Source: Cristatella mucedo (taxonomy: Eukaryota > Bryozoa > Phylactolaemata > Cristatellidae). From it: a stretch of DNA of 62,000 nucleotides. Where the stretch lies: contig WPIO01000018.1 of the NCBI GenBank assembly GCA_009760855.2, positions 1,082,501 to 1,144,500 on the forward strand, read 5' to 3'. Shown here piece by piece: positions 1 through 11,050 of the stretch. Position 1 is the stretch's first letter, and the number at the start of each line of letters is the position of its first letter. The notes under the pieces are model-generated. The model saw only the letters and a program-made list of their open reading frames with translations, did no database searches and was not told the origin of the DNA. A program made the position numbers and the translations under genes.

Positions 1-979
1 TCGCTATGCAAAGGAACGGCATAATCTGAAAGTAAACTAGCTATAAGGAAATAATCATCGTTAATTTGAAGTTCTTGTGGATGTTCCTAATCTCTGTTCC
101 ACGTCTACCAAGCCGGCTATCATGGTGTCATAGACTGCAATGCATGTGCTCCGTGTTGCAGAATGAGCCCGAAGCAAGCGATACATGGACTTCCGCACGC
201 TGATGCCGTGTCGGTAACATTCCTAGCAAATGGCTAGAAGTACTTGGTAGTGGTTTTCCGAGAGACACCTTCTTTTTAACATACACTTGGATCTGTGACG
301 CTTCACGTGTGCGATTGGTTTCAGACTTCAGAATTGAAGCGCATTCACTCAGCTAACTGGAACGCTCCCGGAGGGCACTCGCTTCATTGCTGTTCTTTAA
401 CATGGCTTGTGGGACTTGTGCAGTCTGAGGTGGACTAGCATGATGAGCTACTCGCGTACGGTGCTCCTTGACCAGCAGGGTGAGGGTCATCTCTCGAGTC
501 CAGACGGCAGATAGGGCCGGTCCAAGTTCAATGACAGTGAAGCATTCGATCTCTTTGTCGAGGCTGCTTGGGTCAACAGGCCTAAGAAGAGATACCAGGC
601 GACTGTATGCTTATCGGCAAGCAGCGCCACCCCAAGTGACCCTCGCAGAGACCGCTTGTGCTGTTCCACCCCCTGGTAGCCGCTCAGTGAGCCAGTGCTT
701 GTCGGAGCGGTGCACTACAAAACTACCTACCCCTTGGGGCAGCAGCAGGGCGTGAGGGAAGTAACTAGCCCGGGTCCAGGAATGCACAGTATGATAGCGC
801 GATAAAGTTACCAGCATGCATCCTGACGTTGCAATGAGTTGGTTGTGGTTGAGGACCATTGGTTGAGCACCAAAGTGTATGTGTGGCCCTGAAATTATTT
901 TTTATTAAGCAGCGAAAGGTATCCATGTTTCACATACGCAGCCCATAAAGAGCTATTGATTGTGGCCGCTATCACAGAT
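1..979. other. Intergenic, nothing recognised
   Basis: Short open frames occur on both strands, but none shows a recognisable domain, a splice-consistent structure or family similarity. No repeat shared with the rest of the window was noticed. Confidence 0.5.
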
Positions 980-1496
980 GTAATGTATCTCCGTCAGTAA
1001 CTCCACAAAGTCATAAAGACCATGTGGGTGTTACGCAGGAGAGTTTTGTATAGCGCACTCACAGCCTAAGCGGATTTCGGTACCCATTCGGTAGCCAACA
1101 GACTTCGTATCACGCAACAAAGAGAAAGTGGGAAGCATAGCAGAGTCAGGAGAGCAGTTGAGGTAGTGAGTAGCATAGAAGTAGCAGTTCAGGACCGCTG
1201 AAAAAGATGTGCCACAGTCGGCAGTTGGAGAGTAGATGTCGTTGCGTAAGAATTGTGGGAGCGAGTTCCACAGTCTAGGACCTGCAGAGCTAAAGCTTCT
1301 GTCGCCAACTGTCTTTAAGCGGAGGAATGGGACAGCTAATTTATTGTCCACACAGGACCTGAGGGCGCGAACAGGCTGAACCTGATGCAGCAGTTCAGCT
1401 AGGTACGAGGGACTTGAAGACCAGCCTTGCAGCCATATTCACAGTCCGCTGTAGTGGCATAATAGCTTTCTTTGGTAGCCCAGCCAAAAGGGAATT
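980..1496 (-). mobile_element. LINE-A 3' fragment (CR1/L2-type ORF2 C-terminus), inverted copy
   Basis: Read on the minus strand this encodes the typical C-terminal end of a CR1/L2-clade reverse transcriptase ORF, including RLKTVGDRSFSSAGPRLWNS and a trailing AIQNSPA stop, followed by the element's 3' UTR. It is nearly identical to the + strand copy at 2340-3368. Relative to that copy it lacks about 118 bp (equivalent to roughly 2818-2935), so the reading frame is not continuous. It is a dead, 5'-truncated insertion. Confidence 0.85.
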
Positions 1497-1896
1497 GACC
1501 CAGTGGTCTTGTTTTGAAAGCAATTTTAGGAGCATCTCTCAGATTGCGGTCCAGTCAGAAGAGCTACGTTGGCAATGTGAACCACAAGATCGTGGTGAGC
1601 GTCGATCTGCCAACAACAGACCCTGCCGCCTGGCAGATTAGAATCCGTGACCTCGGTGTCAAAAGTCCGTGAAACGAACCAGCGGACTAACGAGAGGGTA
1701 AACAGGTACTGATTAAGGGTGTATTTATAGGCGAGGACTCGCGTCATCAACCCAGTGGCCTAGTGACGGTATTTTCAAAAATATTTCACGTTGCCGTCTT
1801 GCCCCGGGTTACATGGGTTGAAACCCTACAAAATCCAGAATTGCATTGCTTGACATTAAATGGACAGTCATTAACTCTGCCGCCACCAGGATTCGA
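1497..1896. other. Intergenic, nothing recognised
   Basis: Between two LINE fragments. No gene or known repeat was recognised; a short (TAA)n tract at the right end is the tail of the LINE-B copy that follows. Confidence 0.4.
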
Positions 1897-2290
1897 TCCC
1901 TAATAATAATAATAATAATACATTTGTATAGCGTCCTCAGAGAACTTAATCTTTTTCTAAGCACCTTTTATAAGCACCTTACATTTGCTGCAAAGAGAGC
2001 ATAAACAAATGGCTAACGGTAGCATACTCAATGTCAATAAGCATAGCATGGTTAGAGGTGACATGCATAAGGTCAGCATGCAAATATGGCAGTGGCATGC
2101 ACAGTGTCAGCACGCATAAGCACACAAAGAAGGACTCACAAGAATCCACTAAATGCTCCGATGGATATTTGCGTGTTTAGCTTCTCTTTAAATGTCTTCA
2201 AGTCAGGAGATGCCGTAACGCCAGCCGGAAGTGAGTTCCAGGCTGGCATCAAATGTCCCGAATTGGAGACCTAGAGCATACGCCAGACAT
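1897..2290 (-). mobile_element. LINE-B 3' end with (TTA)n tail
   Basis: On the minus strand a short ORF2 C-terminus is readable (AWNSLP, then a phenylalanine/lysine-rich helix and GAFSGFL stop). A roughly 200-bp 3' UTR follows, ending in the conserved hairpin-like tail and a trinucleotide ATT/TAA repeat. The same tail recurs at least ten times in this window. The AWNSLP motif close to the stop codon is characteristic of CR1/L2-clade LINEs. Confidence 0.8.
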
Positions 2291-2339
2291 GTGTGCTGTC
2301 GCTATATAAGAACCCAGCATAACAATTGCATCGCTATTA

Positions 2340-3368
2340 AATGAGGAACAAATTCAAACCGTCGGAATCTGCTGCGGCAATTGAGAAACTGAATGCTTGA
2401 CTTGCCGATATTTGATCCTGGATGTCGGAAAACTTTCAGAAATTAAATGATGATAAAACCAAACTGCTGCTCATAGGACACCCTAAGCGTGTGGCTGGAT
2501 TAAAAGGCTTTGCTGTTCTAAGAGGTGACGCTATTGTGCGACCATCACCACGTGCTCGAAATTTAAGTGTCGTGTTCGACAGCTGCCTCAATTTCAAAAG
2601 CTTCATTCAGAAGACTGCTTCTACAGCTAGCCATCACCTCCGATCCCTATCCAAGATTAGAGGCTGTCTCCCACAGTGGCTTGTAAAAAATTTAACTAGC
2701 TCTTTAGTTCTGTCTCGGCTTGATTATTGTAATTCCCTTTTGGCTGGGCTGCCAAAAAAAGCTATTATGCCACTGCAGCGGACTATGAATATGGCTGCAA
2801 GGCTGGTCTTCAAGTCCCAGCGGTTTGAGCACGCGTCTCCTTGGCTAAAAGAGCTAGGATAGTTGCCGGTTGAGCAAAGGATACAGAGCAAAAGTTCTTA
2901 CGCTGACCCATAAGGCCCGCCACGGCTTGGCTCCTTCGTACCTAGCTGAAGTGCTGCATCAGGTTCAGCCTGTTCGCGCCCTCAGGTCCTGTGTGGACAA
3001 TAAATTAGCTGTCCCATTCCTCCGCTTAAAGACAGTTGGCGACAGAAGCTTTAGCTCTGCAGGTCCTAGACTGTGGAACTCGCTTCCACAATTCTTACGC
3101 AACGACAACTACTCTCCAACTGCCGACTATGGCACATCCTTTTCAGCGGTCCTGAGCTGCTACTTCTATGCTACTCACTACCTCAACTGCTCTCCTGACT
3201 CTGCTATGCTTCCCACTTTCTCTTTGTTGCGTGATACGAAGTCTGTTGGCTACCGAATGGGTACCGAAATCCGCTTAGGCTGTGAGTGCGCTATACAAAA
3301 CTCTCCTGCGTAACACCCACATGGTCTTTATGACTTTGTGGAGTTACTGACGGAGATACGTTACATTA
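2340..3368 (+). mobile_element. LINE-A 3' portion, most complete copy in the window
   Basis: The most extensive LINE-A copy. It encodes the region after the RT catalytic core: WMSENFQKLNDDKTKLLLIG (template/primer-grip side), then LSRLDYCNSLLAGLPKKAI, then LRLKTVGDRSFSSAGPRLWN, and a C-terminal stop near 3313 followed by 3' UTR. These blocks are diagnostic of CR1/L2-type non-LTR retrotransposons. The frame is broken. A TAG at 2860 sits where the 50-kb copy has TGG, and a one-base insertion near 2890 shifts the second half. The N-terminal endonuclease and most of the RT are absent, so it is 5'-truncated and inactive. Confidence 0.9.
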
Positions 3369-4022
3369 CATAAGCGGCTGTGCTGAGATAGATGATGTTA
3401 CTTACTATTCCTTTCAATAAGGAATTTTTGCAGAAGCAGGCGCTGCAATAAAAACCGTTACTGAATAGAGGTTCGCTGAAAAAGCGCTCGGTCCCCACTC
3501 ATTTAAGAAGGCGTCCTGATGCCAGGCTAACGAGTCCGCAACAACTACGCGTGGTCACGTGGTGCTTCAGATTACAGTAATGAGCTCCCAACTGAATCGC
3601 AAGCAGCGCGGCAGTTTGTTCGTAGCTGCACTGAGCAGACGCACTCAACGCAAGGTGTGCATTGAGTCGGTCGCAATTTCGGTGCCACAAGAGGCCGAGG
3701 AGCAACTTGGTCCGAAGTAACTTCAACCGCCAGCCGGGTTCCGTGACCTTGTGTGAAGGCCAGCTACTGTCGCCTCTGCGAGCCGCCGCCGCCGCCGCCG
3801 CTTCGTCTCCCTTGGCGGAAGCACTGCAGCGGCACTCCAGCCACTAAAAGAGCGGGCACTTTACCTTGACCTCGGGCTCGTGTGGCACTCGGACAGGACT
3901 GCGCGCGCAGGTGCCGCGCGGCGAAACGTGCGCCCTCGATTCGACGAGCCGATTCGACGAGTCGAGGCTCTGCACCGGCTCTGAGTGCGTAACGCTGTCC
4001 CACCTCCCCCTAATATAATAGC
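3369..4022. other. Intergenic; GC-rich patch with (CCG)n
   Basis: GC content rises sharply from about 3760 to 4000, with a run of six to seven CCG triplets near 3785-3801. Short open frames here are proline/arginine/alanine-rich and look like a by-product of base composition. No gene was recognised. Confidence 0.4.
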
Positions 4023-4207
4023 GCGACTGAATGTATATAATTGTATCTATATAATGTATAATTCATTTGTATAGCGCCACAAGAGAACTTAATCTCTCTT
4101 CAAGCGCTTCACATATGCCTCGGGACTCGAGCCCACTACCTCAGCCAGGCCTTGGTCGCGGCGAGCACTTCAACCGCTGGACCAAAGCAGCTCGGCGACT
4201 GAATGTA
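4023..4207 (-). mobile_element. SINE-B (tRNA-derived) with 13-bp target-site duplication
   Basis: A full-length short retrotransposon read on the minus strand. It starts with a tRNA-like head (TGGTCCAGCGGTT-type A-box region; B-box GGCTCGAGCCC) and ends in the tail shared with LINE-B. It is flanked by identical 13-bp direct repeats GCGACTGAATGTA at 4023-4035 and 4195-4207, as expected for target-primed reverse transcription. The element itself spans 4036-4194. Confidence 0.85.
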
Positions 4208-4775
4208 ATAGAACGTAAAGTTACGGAGCTCGATACAGTTTAATGTGCCGTGCCTCTGCTTTTGACCTGAGAGGCGCAGTAACATGGTGCGGTCGATCGA
4301 TTTATCTGGGCTGCTATCGACCCGCTAGCTTACTAGCGCACGTGAAGCAGCTCCCTAACTCAACTCTTTTCCCCCAAACGCAGCGACAGCGCACGGCGCT
4401 TTTCGATGCACACAAATGGCGAGTATTGTACTGACGGAGCTAGCGTCAGCAAAGCACAGCAACCAACAGTTGCTGCAAGGCGCACTGGGCGAGCGCGCAG
4501 GTGCGGGCTGGGTCCGCTGTACTGCGACAGCGTACTACTCAGGCGGAAGCCACCGAGAGGAGAGCAGCGGACCCATTTCCAGCAGGTGCTTCTAAACTAG
4601 CGCGGTGGCCGTGCTAGCTGCCATGCTAGCTGCCGGCTGCGCGGTTCCTTAATAAACGGCATCTGCCTGAACCGTCTTGATCTGTTCGCGACTGCGCGCA
4701 CAAATTTATCAGATGGCACCGAGGATAGCAGAGCGCTGCACCGAACAAGAGTTCCTTAATAAAAATCCATCTCCT
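4208..4775. other. Intergenic, nothing recognised
   Basis: No domain, repeat family or RNA gene could be supported. Confidence 0.4.
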
Positions 4776-4961
4776 TAACATCCACACTGGTATGCTGACC
4801 CTGTGCATGTCACCCCTAACCATGTTATTCCTTTTATTTGTTTATCAAGCAGGATATTAATCACCGTTCAATTGCATTTCCCTGTGCAGCAAATGTAAAG
4901 CGCCTAGAGAGAGATTGAGTTCTCTGAGGGCGCTTTATCAAGTGCATTATGATTATTATCA
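4776..4961 (+). mobile_element. LINE-B 3' UTR/tail fragment
   Basis: Matches the 3' UTR of the LINE-B copy at 17179-17540 and ends with the conserved AAAGCGCCTAGAGAGAGATT tail and an ATTATTAT repeat. No coding part remains. Confidence 0.8.
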
Positions 4962-5831
4962 ACATCGGACAGGACATTAGCAAACCGCTGAGGCTCTCCA
5001 TCTAAACAATTCGCGGCATAAAGTACAGCTGCGCAGACATCTGCTCCGAATCGCCTTTTCATAGGTCTACGCTGTAACAAGCAGACAGTGCTTTGCACTT
5101 TCGCGACTGCAGCATTGTTTACAGTGCTCCGTGAAGCATTTTGGTAACGTGTTCCTTAACGTTTTGGGCACGCTTCGTGCTTACAATGCAAGTTCCACCT
5201 GTCTCGGCGTTCTATGGAAGGCAAAAGCCATTCCGACATAACCTTTGCTTTCAGGTCAGAATTGCAGGACGATCGCTCAGTATCCTTAGCAGTCATCATG
5301 TCCTAGCCCCAGTGCTTGCGACATTATAATAGAGCATGAGCAGCTCACTGCAGCCCGTGGACTCGCATCGCTTGAGTCGCACTTGTTCCGTCACGAAAGA
5401 CACCGCTGTGCCATCTTGCACTTGACGGAACTGCACCATATCGCCAAGTAACGCAAGTGTGCCATCTTGAGGCGTGACGGAATTGCTTGCTTTAATTAGT
5501 CGAGATTGTACCGAAGCACGCCTTTCGATCGAGCCCTGCAATCAATTTGGAATTGGGTGACTGGGGGCTGAATCGGCTGCTTGCTGTCAAATTTAGGGAT
5601 TCCAGAAAATCTTCGGTGAATTAAGGAGCAGTGCTTTACCGGACTTTGATGCGATCTGCAGACTCATTCTATGCCGAACTTTAGCAAATTACGGAAGAGT
5701 GCTTAACCATAACAGCTCTGAGGATAATAATTACAGCTTGAGATCATCTAGCTGCATTTTGGTGTGGGCCGTGGATCCGGTTGCAGACACACGATATCTG
5801 AGTGGAGGTTAGAGGCAACGATGTCGGAACT
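4962..5831. other. Intergenic, nothing recognised
   Basis: Contains a local direct repeat of GTGCCATCTTG flanked by similar sequence (about 5408 and 5459). No gene was recognised. Confidence 0.35.
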
Positions 5832-6016
5832 AAGTAAATAAATACTAGCTGAATTAACAGCCTCTTTTATATAGCAACAGAATAGCCTTGAAGGCTATCA
5901 CCACCGCTTGCAGTGGCAATAAAGAATTGCCCAGCGCAGGATTTAAACCCACGAACTCGGGACCGAGGTCGTGAAAAGCAAACGCCTTACCTAGTGTGCC
6001 ATCACGGCTAACCAAA
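5832..6016 (-). mobile_element. SINE-A (tRNA-derived)
   Basis: On the minus strand: a tRNA-like head, a B-box of the GGTTTAAATCC/GGTTCGAATCC type, a short body containing GATAGCC...GGCT, and an A/T-rich tail. At least seven copies of the same family occur in this window (see 8306, 9470, 16889, 27978, 43676, 58018 and 60433). Confidence 0.75.
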
Positions 6017-6604
6017 ATCCGGTGCCTGCCTAAGTCTGCGGGGCGAGGAAAACTGAGACTACTATGAAGTAGAAACTTTAGTGTGCCAATGACGGCAGCA
6101 GGAGTGAGCCTTCTACATTTAATCTAGAAGATGTCACTAGCGACAAGGTGGCCAATGTATCACATACGCTGGTCACGGTTGAGCTGTAACCCGCTATTGG
6201 CTTTGGAAACTGAGAGCATTTGATTTTATGAGCAAGCATTCAACTAGCTACAGGTAATGTACAGGTTTCTGGTACTGATGGCCTTGACTGAAGATGCGAG
6301 GAACGAAGTAATCTCATCTTCTTGCGCCGATTTTTGCCGTTCTGGAGCATGCGGCCATTGCTATTCGCTTCGATACTGAAACTGTACTGAAGCTGCTGCT
6401 GCTATTGACTATTTCTCTTACGCCGGTCAAGCTGCTTTTTTATCTGCAACCTTGCTATCGATGAAGTATGACCTGTGAGCTACGTGAGTGTGGCCAATTC
6501 TTGTTAGCTGTCCGGTAAGAATCCCCGTTTCTGCAAAAATGTGCAATGCTCGCTGGCGCGGCTATTCACACGAGGGCACTCGACGATTTAACCGCCGCCC
6601 CCGT

Positions 6605-6724
6605 CGTGCAGTACTTATCCCCACTTACCACTTCGAGAGGACTTGAAGGTTGATATTTGGGGATAAGTACTGCACAACGATCGATACATCGATCATTACT
6701 TCGAGAGGACTTAAAGGTTGATAT
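6605..6724. repeat. 17-bp inverted repeat interleaved with a 26-bp direct repeat
   Basis: GTGCAGTACTTATCCCC at 6606-6622 is perfectly inverted as GGGGATAAGTACTGCAC at 6659-6675. A 26-bp unit beginning CTTCGAGAGGACTTGAAGG occurs at 6631-6656, inside the loop, and again with one change at 6699-6724. Transcribed, this could form a strong stem. It may be a fragment of a fold-back element, but no family is recognised. Confidence 0.8.
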
Positions 6725-6729
6725 GACTC

Positions 6730-7540
6730 CCATTTTTCTGCCATTGGAGAGGCAATCAAGTTTCTCTCGATCGTCTCCTCAGAGCTGGTAGCTTGCATAT
6801 CGGGGTATCTGTGCTAGTCCTGCTTAGTGTGACGATGATTAGTGAGTTGCTCAGACGGGTGCTCAGGCCAAAATAGGGCATCGTTCCTCTACGGGACAAG
6901 TCTAGCCTACAAAAATAGTCGAAAAAGAGATTCATAATCTAAAAGGACTTATTTCGGCCATAAATCCTCTCATTAACCGCCCCAAGGTAATCAACTTACC
7001 TAGTGATCCTTGTGGCAACCTGGCAGCCATCGTTTCTCTAGCTTTTTTGTCAGCACCCTAGATAATATCAGAGACTTATACCCAAAGAGACATTTCCACC
7101 GGACTCTCGTCCCGTCTGTTCCTTGTAGTTTATAAATATTCACTTTAAGGCCTGCCACTAATGACCACATTTCAAAGTTAAATTCTGAGTCTAAATGACT
7201 ACTAGCCCTCATGACCCTTTACGAACGGTTCTCCTCCTAAGATGAAAATACCTGCTTTTGTCTTGCATAACCGACATCAGGACCGACCTCGACCGGGTCT
7301 TGGAATGCGAAAGGGGGCGTGCTGGGAGAGAGGGGGCTAAACGTCTTCTGGATGCCTTCCAGTAGGTCCGATGTGGCCCGGTCCCTTGTCGGGTTGGTAC
7401 AACGGCAGCAGTGCGGGTTTCTTTTGCCAAGTCATCATTCGAAGCAAAAGTAAGGTGCCCTTGCCTAGCCAACCGGGGCACACGAGCTCAGATTGGCGTT
7501 TGTATTTTGAAGTGTATTAGCTCAGTGGGCGAAAGGTACT
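6730..7540. other. Intergenic, nothing recognised
   Basis: Short open frames on the minus strand (7000-7481) have no recognisable motif. The right end runs into repeat D. Confidence 0.35.
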
Positions 7541-7800
7541 GGTGAGCCTGGGGAATGCAAAGACTCCAGACCACGACTTCCGGGTCGTCGAGTGCACGAG
7601 CCTTACCTCCAGTCTCTTATTAATTTTGGCTTTTCATAAGTGAGACTCTTCCTGAGCTTTGACGGCCCGTAGCTCCTCGGCTTCTCCTTCAGTCTCGTCC
7701 TGCTGCTGTGCACTGCTAGTGATACGCTGCTTTGTCCAGGTTTTTTGCATATTTTTGGCAGTGTGGCACCTAGTGGCTTCCTTCGTGGCTCGTTTTTCTC
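7541..7800 (+). mobile_element. Repeat D (tRNA-like short interspersed repeat), copy 1
   Basis: About 175 bp (7541-7716) are nearly identical to 16711-16886. Both begin with a tRNA-like GGTGAGCCTGGGG block and run through TCTTCCTGAGCTTTGACGGC to CTGCTGTGCACTGCTAGTG. The homology resumes downstream with GGCAGTGTGGCACC, which in the 16-kb copy is separated by a SINE-A insertion. This is therefore the uninterrupted version. Confidence 0.75.
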
Positions 7801-7967
7801 GTCAGGCGAAAGGTACTGAAAGGTACTCGTGTGAATAGAATTAAAGCGGGTAGCTTTTTTGAAGAGCTAGTCGTAAGTGTCACAAATTATGGACCCGAAT
7901 GCGCCATGCTTTCAAATTTATCTATAATAGAATGCTTAGTATGTGTAACAGCATTCCTGGTACGGCA

Positions 7968-8240
7968 ATAATAATAATAATCATAATAATAATAATACAT
8001 TTGATAAACCCCCCTCAGAAAACTCAATCTCTTTCTTGGCGCTTTGAAATTGCTGCAAAGGAAGCACAATCCAATGGTTGGTGGTAGCATGCTCAATAAA
8101 CAGCAAGAATAACATTGTTAGGGGTGACATGCACAGGGTCAGCATGCAAGTATGGTTAGTGGCAACAGGCACAGCGTTAACACGCATAAGCCCATAATGG
8201 ACGAGTCACAGGGACCCACTAAATGCTGTGATAAATAGAT
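7968..8240 (-). mobile_element. LINE-B 3' end with (TAA)n tail
   Basis: Minus-strand match to the LINE-B 3' UTR and terminal coding bases (ending near CCACTAAATGCTGTG), followed by the conserved tail and an (ATT)n tract. Truncated soon after the ORF2 stop. Confidence 0.8.
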
Positions 8241-8305
8241 GCGTTCCGGCGCGGTTACGAAGCACTTAAGCAGAGGTTGCGAATTTAAGGAAAACACTCT
8301 CAAAT

Positions 8306-8455
8306 AAAGCTTAACTGATTCAACAGCCTCGTTTTATATAGCGGCAGACGAGCTTTAACGGCTATCGCCAACGCTTGCCGAGTACAAAAAAGGATCTCCC
8401 GCTGGAGGACTGGAACCTTGCAACACCTTACCTCTAAGCTAATAACCGGGGTAAG
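8306..8455 (-). mobile_element. SINE-A, diverged
   Basis: Minus-strand SINE-A body recognisable by the AGCCGTTAAAGCT-type segment and a decayed B-box. More diverged than the 16.9-kb and 58-kb copies. Confidence 0.65.
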
Positions 8456-8689
8456 AAAATAATGGCGCCAAGCCATAACTTGTCCTTCTTTGAAATAGCT
8501 AAAGAAGCATACTATGAGCGGTGAACATACTGGCCGACTTGCATTCTCTGGACTTTTAGCATTCCGACTTGTGTGTATGTATCTACATTCGTAACATGGG
8601 ACTTGTATATATAAGCTACTCTAATCGCAGCCGCTCACAACAGAATGCTGCAGAGACTTCATCCCAAGCAGTGAACGTCGTATTCATCT

Positions 8690-8905
8690 ACATCAAGCAC
8701 TCACAAAAATAAAGCGAGAAGAAATAGAAAGCTCCGGAATGTAAGTAGCGATGAAGCGGCAGAATAAGGAGGCTGAATGAAAGTGCTGCTGTCCACAGGA
8801 GTAGTTGCTGAGCAAGATTAATGTTGAAGGTAAGCTCCACAGTCTATGGCCTACAGAGCAAGTGATGCGGTTAAAAAATTCTTTAAATTTAACGACGGCC
8901 TGGTG
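8690..8905 (-). mobile_element. Possible decayed LINE-A-like C-terminus
   Basis: The minus strand reads GHRLWSLPSTLI followed by a CRFIATYIPEL-like end. This resembles the GPRLWNSLPQFLR...CYFYATHYL end of LINE-A at low similarity. The identification rests on this short motif only. Confidence 0.35.
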
Positions 8906-9469
8906 GGGCTGAGGACACGAGGATGCTGAGGTTAGTACAGCAATTATGTTACCTAAGAAAAAGCAACGCCGTTTCGAGCCTTGCTGTTCAAAGATAGCAT
9001 CTACCTTCGCATCCACTGATCAACATTAAGCTACCGAAGACACTTTAGCAAAAGAAACGCGTAACGGAATTTCTTGGATTCAAATCTAGTGTAGCGTCCA
9101 TTTTCAGCACCGCCTTTAGGCGCTAAATGGCTTTTCGAGGCATTTATTTCGCCATCGTCGAAGTCTAGTAATTTAGCCCAGAGAAAGCCAAAAGCTAATA
9201 AGTTTATAAGATTGTCATTGCGGTACGTATTCACCTTTTCTGGACGCATATGAAATGTCATGACCAACTGAGACGACGGTCTTCTGAAGTAGTATCGTCA
9301 GCGAGGACACTAATTACGAGCACTTTACGATGGTCTCACGGCGTTGCCACCAAGAAAGAGTGCAGTGTCACTACACCAGCCTCACGTTTGGGATTTCCCC
9401 TGAGAAAGAGTTTTGTCATCCATCATCGTGCAGCTAAATTAAGTTGGATCACATGTAAAAAAAAACACA
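8906..9469. other. Intergenic, nothing recognised
   Basis: No domain or repeat match could be supported. Confidence 0.35.
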
Positions 9470-9785
9470 AGCTGATTAGCAGCTTCCGTTGTATAGCGAC
9501 AGAAAAGCCCTCAAGTCACCACCGGTGCCGAGCTGGTTTGGTCCAGCGGTTAAGGTGCTCGCCCCGACCATGGTCTGGCTGAGGTCGTGGGCTCGAGCCC
9601 CGAAGCACATGTGAAGCGCCTGAATAGTGATTAAGTTCTCTTAGGGCGCTGTACAAATGAACTATATTTATATTTATTTATTTATTTGCAGCGGCAATAA
9701 AGGATTGCCCTCTGAAGGATTCAAACCCACGATCTCGGACACAGAATTCGTGAAAAGCAACCGCCTCAGTAACACCTAACGTCAG
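9470..9785 (-). mobile_element. SINE-A split by a nested SINE-B
   Basis: Two pieces of one minus-strand SINE-A (about 9470-9525 and 9688-9785) are separated exactly by a + strand SINE-B. Left piece: CCGTTGTATAGCGACAGAAA. Right piece: GGCAATAAAGGATTGCCC and a B-box-like AAACCCACGA. The order and phase match uninterrupted SINE-A copies, so SINE-A inserted first. Confidence 0.8.
9528..9687 (+). mobile_element. SINE-B inserted inside SINE-A
   Basis: Full + strand SINE-B: a head GAGCTGGTTTGGTCCAGCGG, a B-box GGCTCGAGCCCC, a LINE-B-like tail AAGCGCCTGAATAGTGATTA and an A/T-rich (TATTTATT)n end. Polymerase III promoter boxes are in the usual tRNA spacing. Confidence 0.85.
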
Positions 9786-10840
9786 CAAGACAAGCTTTCA
9801 GTTTATCAAACGCTTCCTGCCGTCGGTGCTGCTGCTACTGCTGCTGCTGTTGATTCTGACGGCATAAATGCTATTGAGTTCCATTGGCTGTCGGCAGCAG
9901 CGAGGCGATAGCCTATGCCGCGGGAACCTCAGCTTCCTTCATTCGAGGCAGTCAGCGCCGACCCTCGTGCAGGTGCTAGGCGCGCGATGGTTCTACGAGC
10001 TGAAGCATAACATCCACGAGATGCAAACTGCTCGTGCGTGCATGACTCAGACCGCGTCAGAACCTTATCAGCCAGACCGACCGCTCTTCTCAATCGCTCG
10101 GACTCACTTTTTGATCGACGGCGTCCGAAGACGTCGACTTTGTGATTATGACTAAAGCGGCAACACTGTCACCGTCGCTGCTACTGCAAAATGCCATTAG
10201 TCGCATTAGAAATCACGCGATTGACCTGTCTTTCCAGCTCAAGCATTCGAAAGCCACGGAGCTGCATCTGCAAAAATGGCACCAGTGTGTTCGACCCGCT
10301 GGGCCGCCGCATGCGCTGATGCACGACCTCCCTTTACATTTGGTCGGACACTGTGAAAATCTTAGTTAGTGGGCGTACGGTCTTCCGTATTCTGCCGCCG
10401 AATGAGGCGTGAGACGGCTTTCACAGAGACGCAGAGAAAACGGAGCGGAGAAGCACGGAAGCTAGCGACGACGCAGGCAGCTAAAACCGCGGGCTTCTAT
10501 TCGCTCGCAATACCGGATGAAGATAGGCAGGTTCGAGATCACGTGACAGTAACCGCGACAGCGTCCAAAAGGCTCCACCTTGGTGGCATTAAAATATCTC
10601 GCGTATTATATACTCTTCAAAATGACTGAGATCACACCCACTGACGACGATGCGGCGTTTTCTAAAGACGCAGCTTCACATTTCTTCCCAATCTTCGCTA
10701 CCGGAACGTCCTTGACAGCAGGATGCCGAAAGACAAAGATGCGCTGGCAGACGCTACGCTTAACCAGTGAGCTTCGTTTCGAATGCCTGCGAAACGGACG
10801 CCTTCGAAATCACGCTCTCGTGCGGTCGATCCGGCGAAGA
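9786..10840. other. Intergenic, nothing recognised
   Basis: Several 75-120-codon open frames on the + strand (9868-10945) overlap without domain content, recognised splice logic or repeats. They are not supported as genes. Confidence 0.35.
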
Positions 10841-10844
10841 GATT

Positions 10845-11050
10845 CGATCCTGCGAGATGTGATCCGCGGTGAGATTCGATCCGCGGCGAGATGTGATCCA
10901 CGGCGAGATTCGATCCGCGGCGAGATTCAATCCTGCGAGATGTGATCCGCGGCGAGATTCAATCCTGCGAGATGCGATCCGCGGCGAGATTCGATCCGCG
11001 GCGAGATTCAATCCTGCGAGATGTGATCCGCGGCGAGATTCGATCCGGCG
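10845..11050. repeat. GC-rich minisatellite (15-17-bp variant units)
   Basis: Tandem array of GAGATTCGATCCGCGGC, GAGATGTGATCCGCGGC and GAGATTCAATCCTGC units in mixed order, about a dozen in total. It is open in several frames on both strands purely because of its periodicity, giving Arg/Asp/Ser-rich peptides. It is not evidence of a gene. Confidence 0.9.

Noticed and set aside
9528-9620. tRNA-like sequence with A and B boxes
   Set aside because: It does not fold into a complete cloverleaf, is followed by a LINE-type tail and is repeated many times; it is a SINE head, not a tRNA gene. The same applies to all SINE-A copies.
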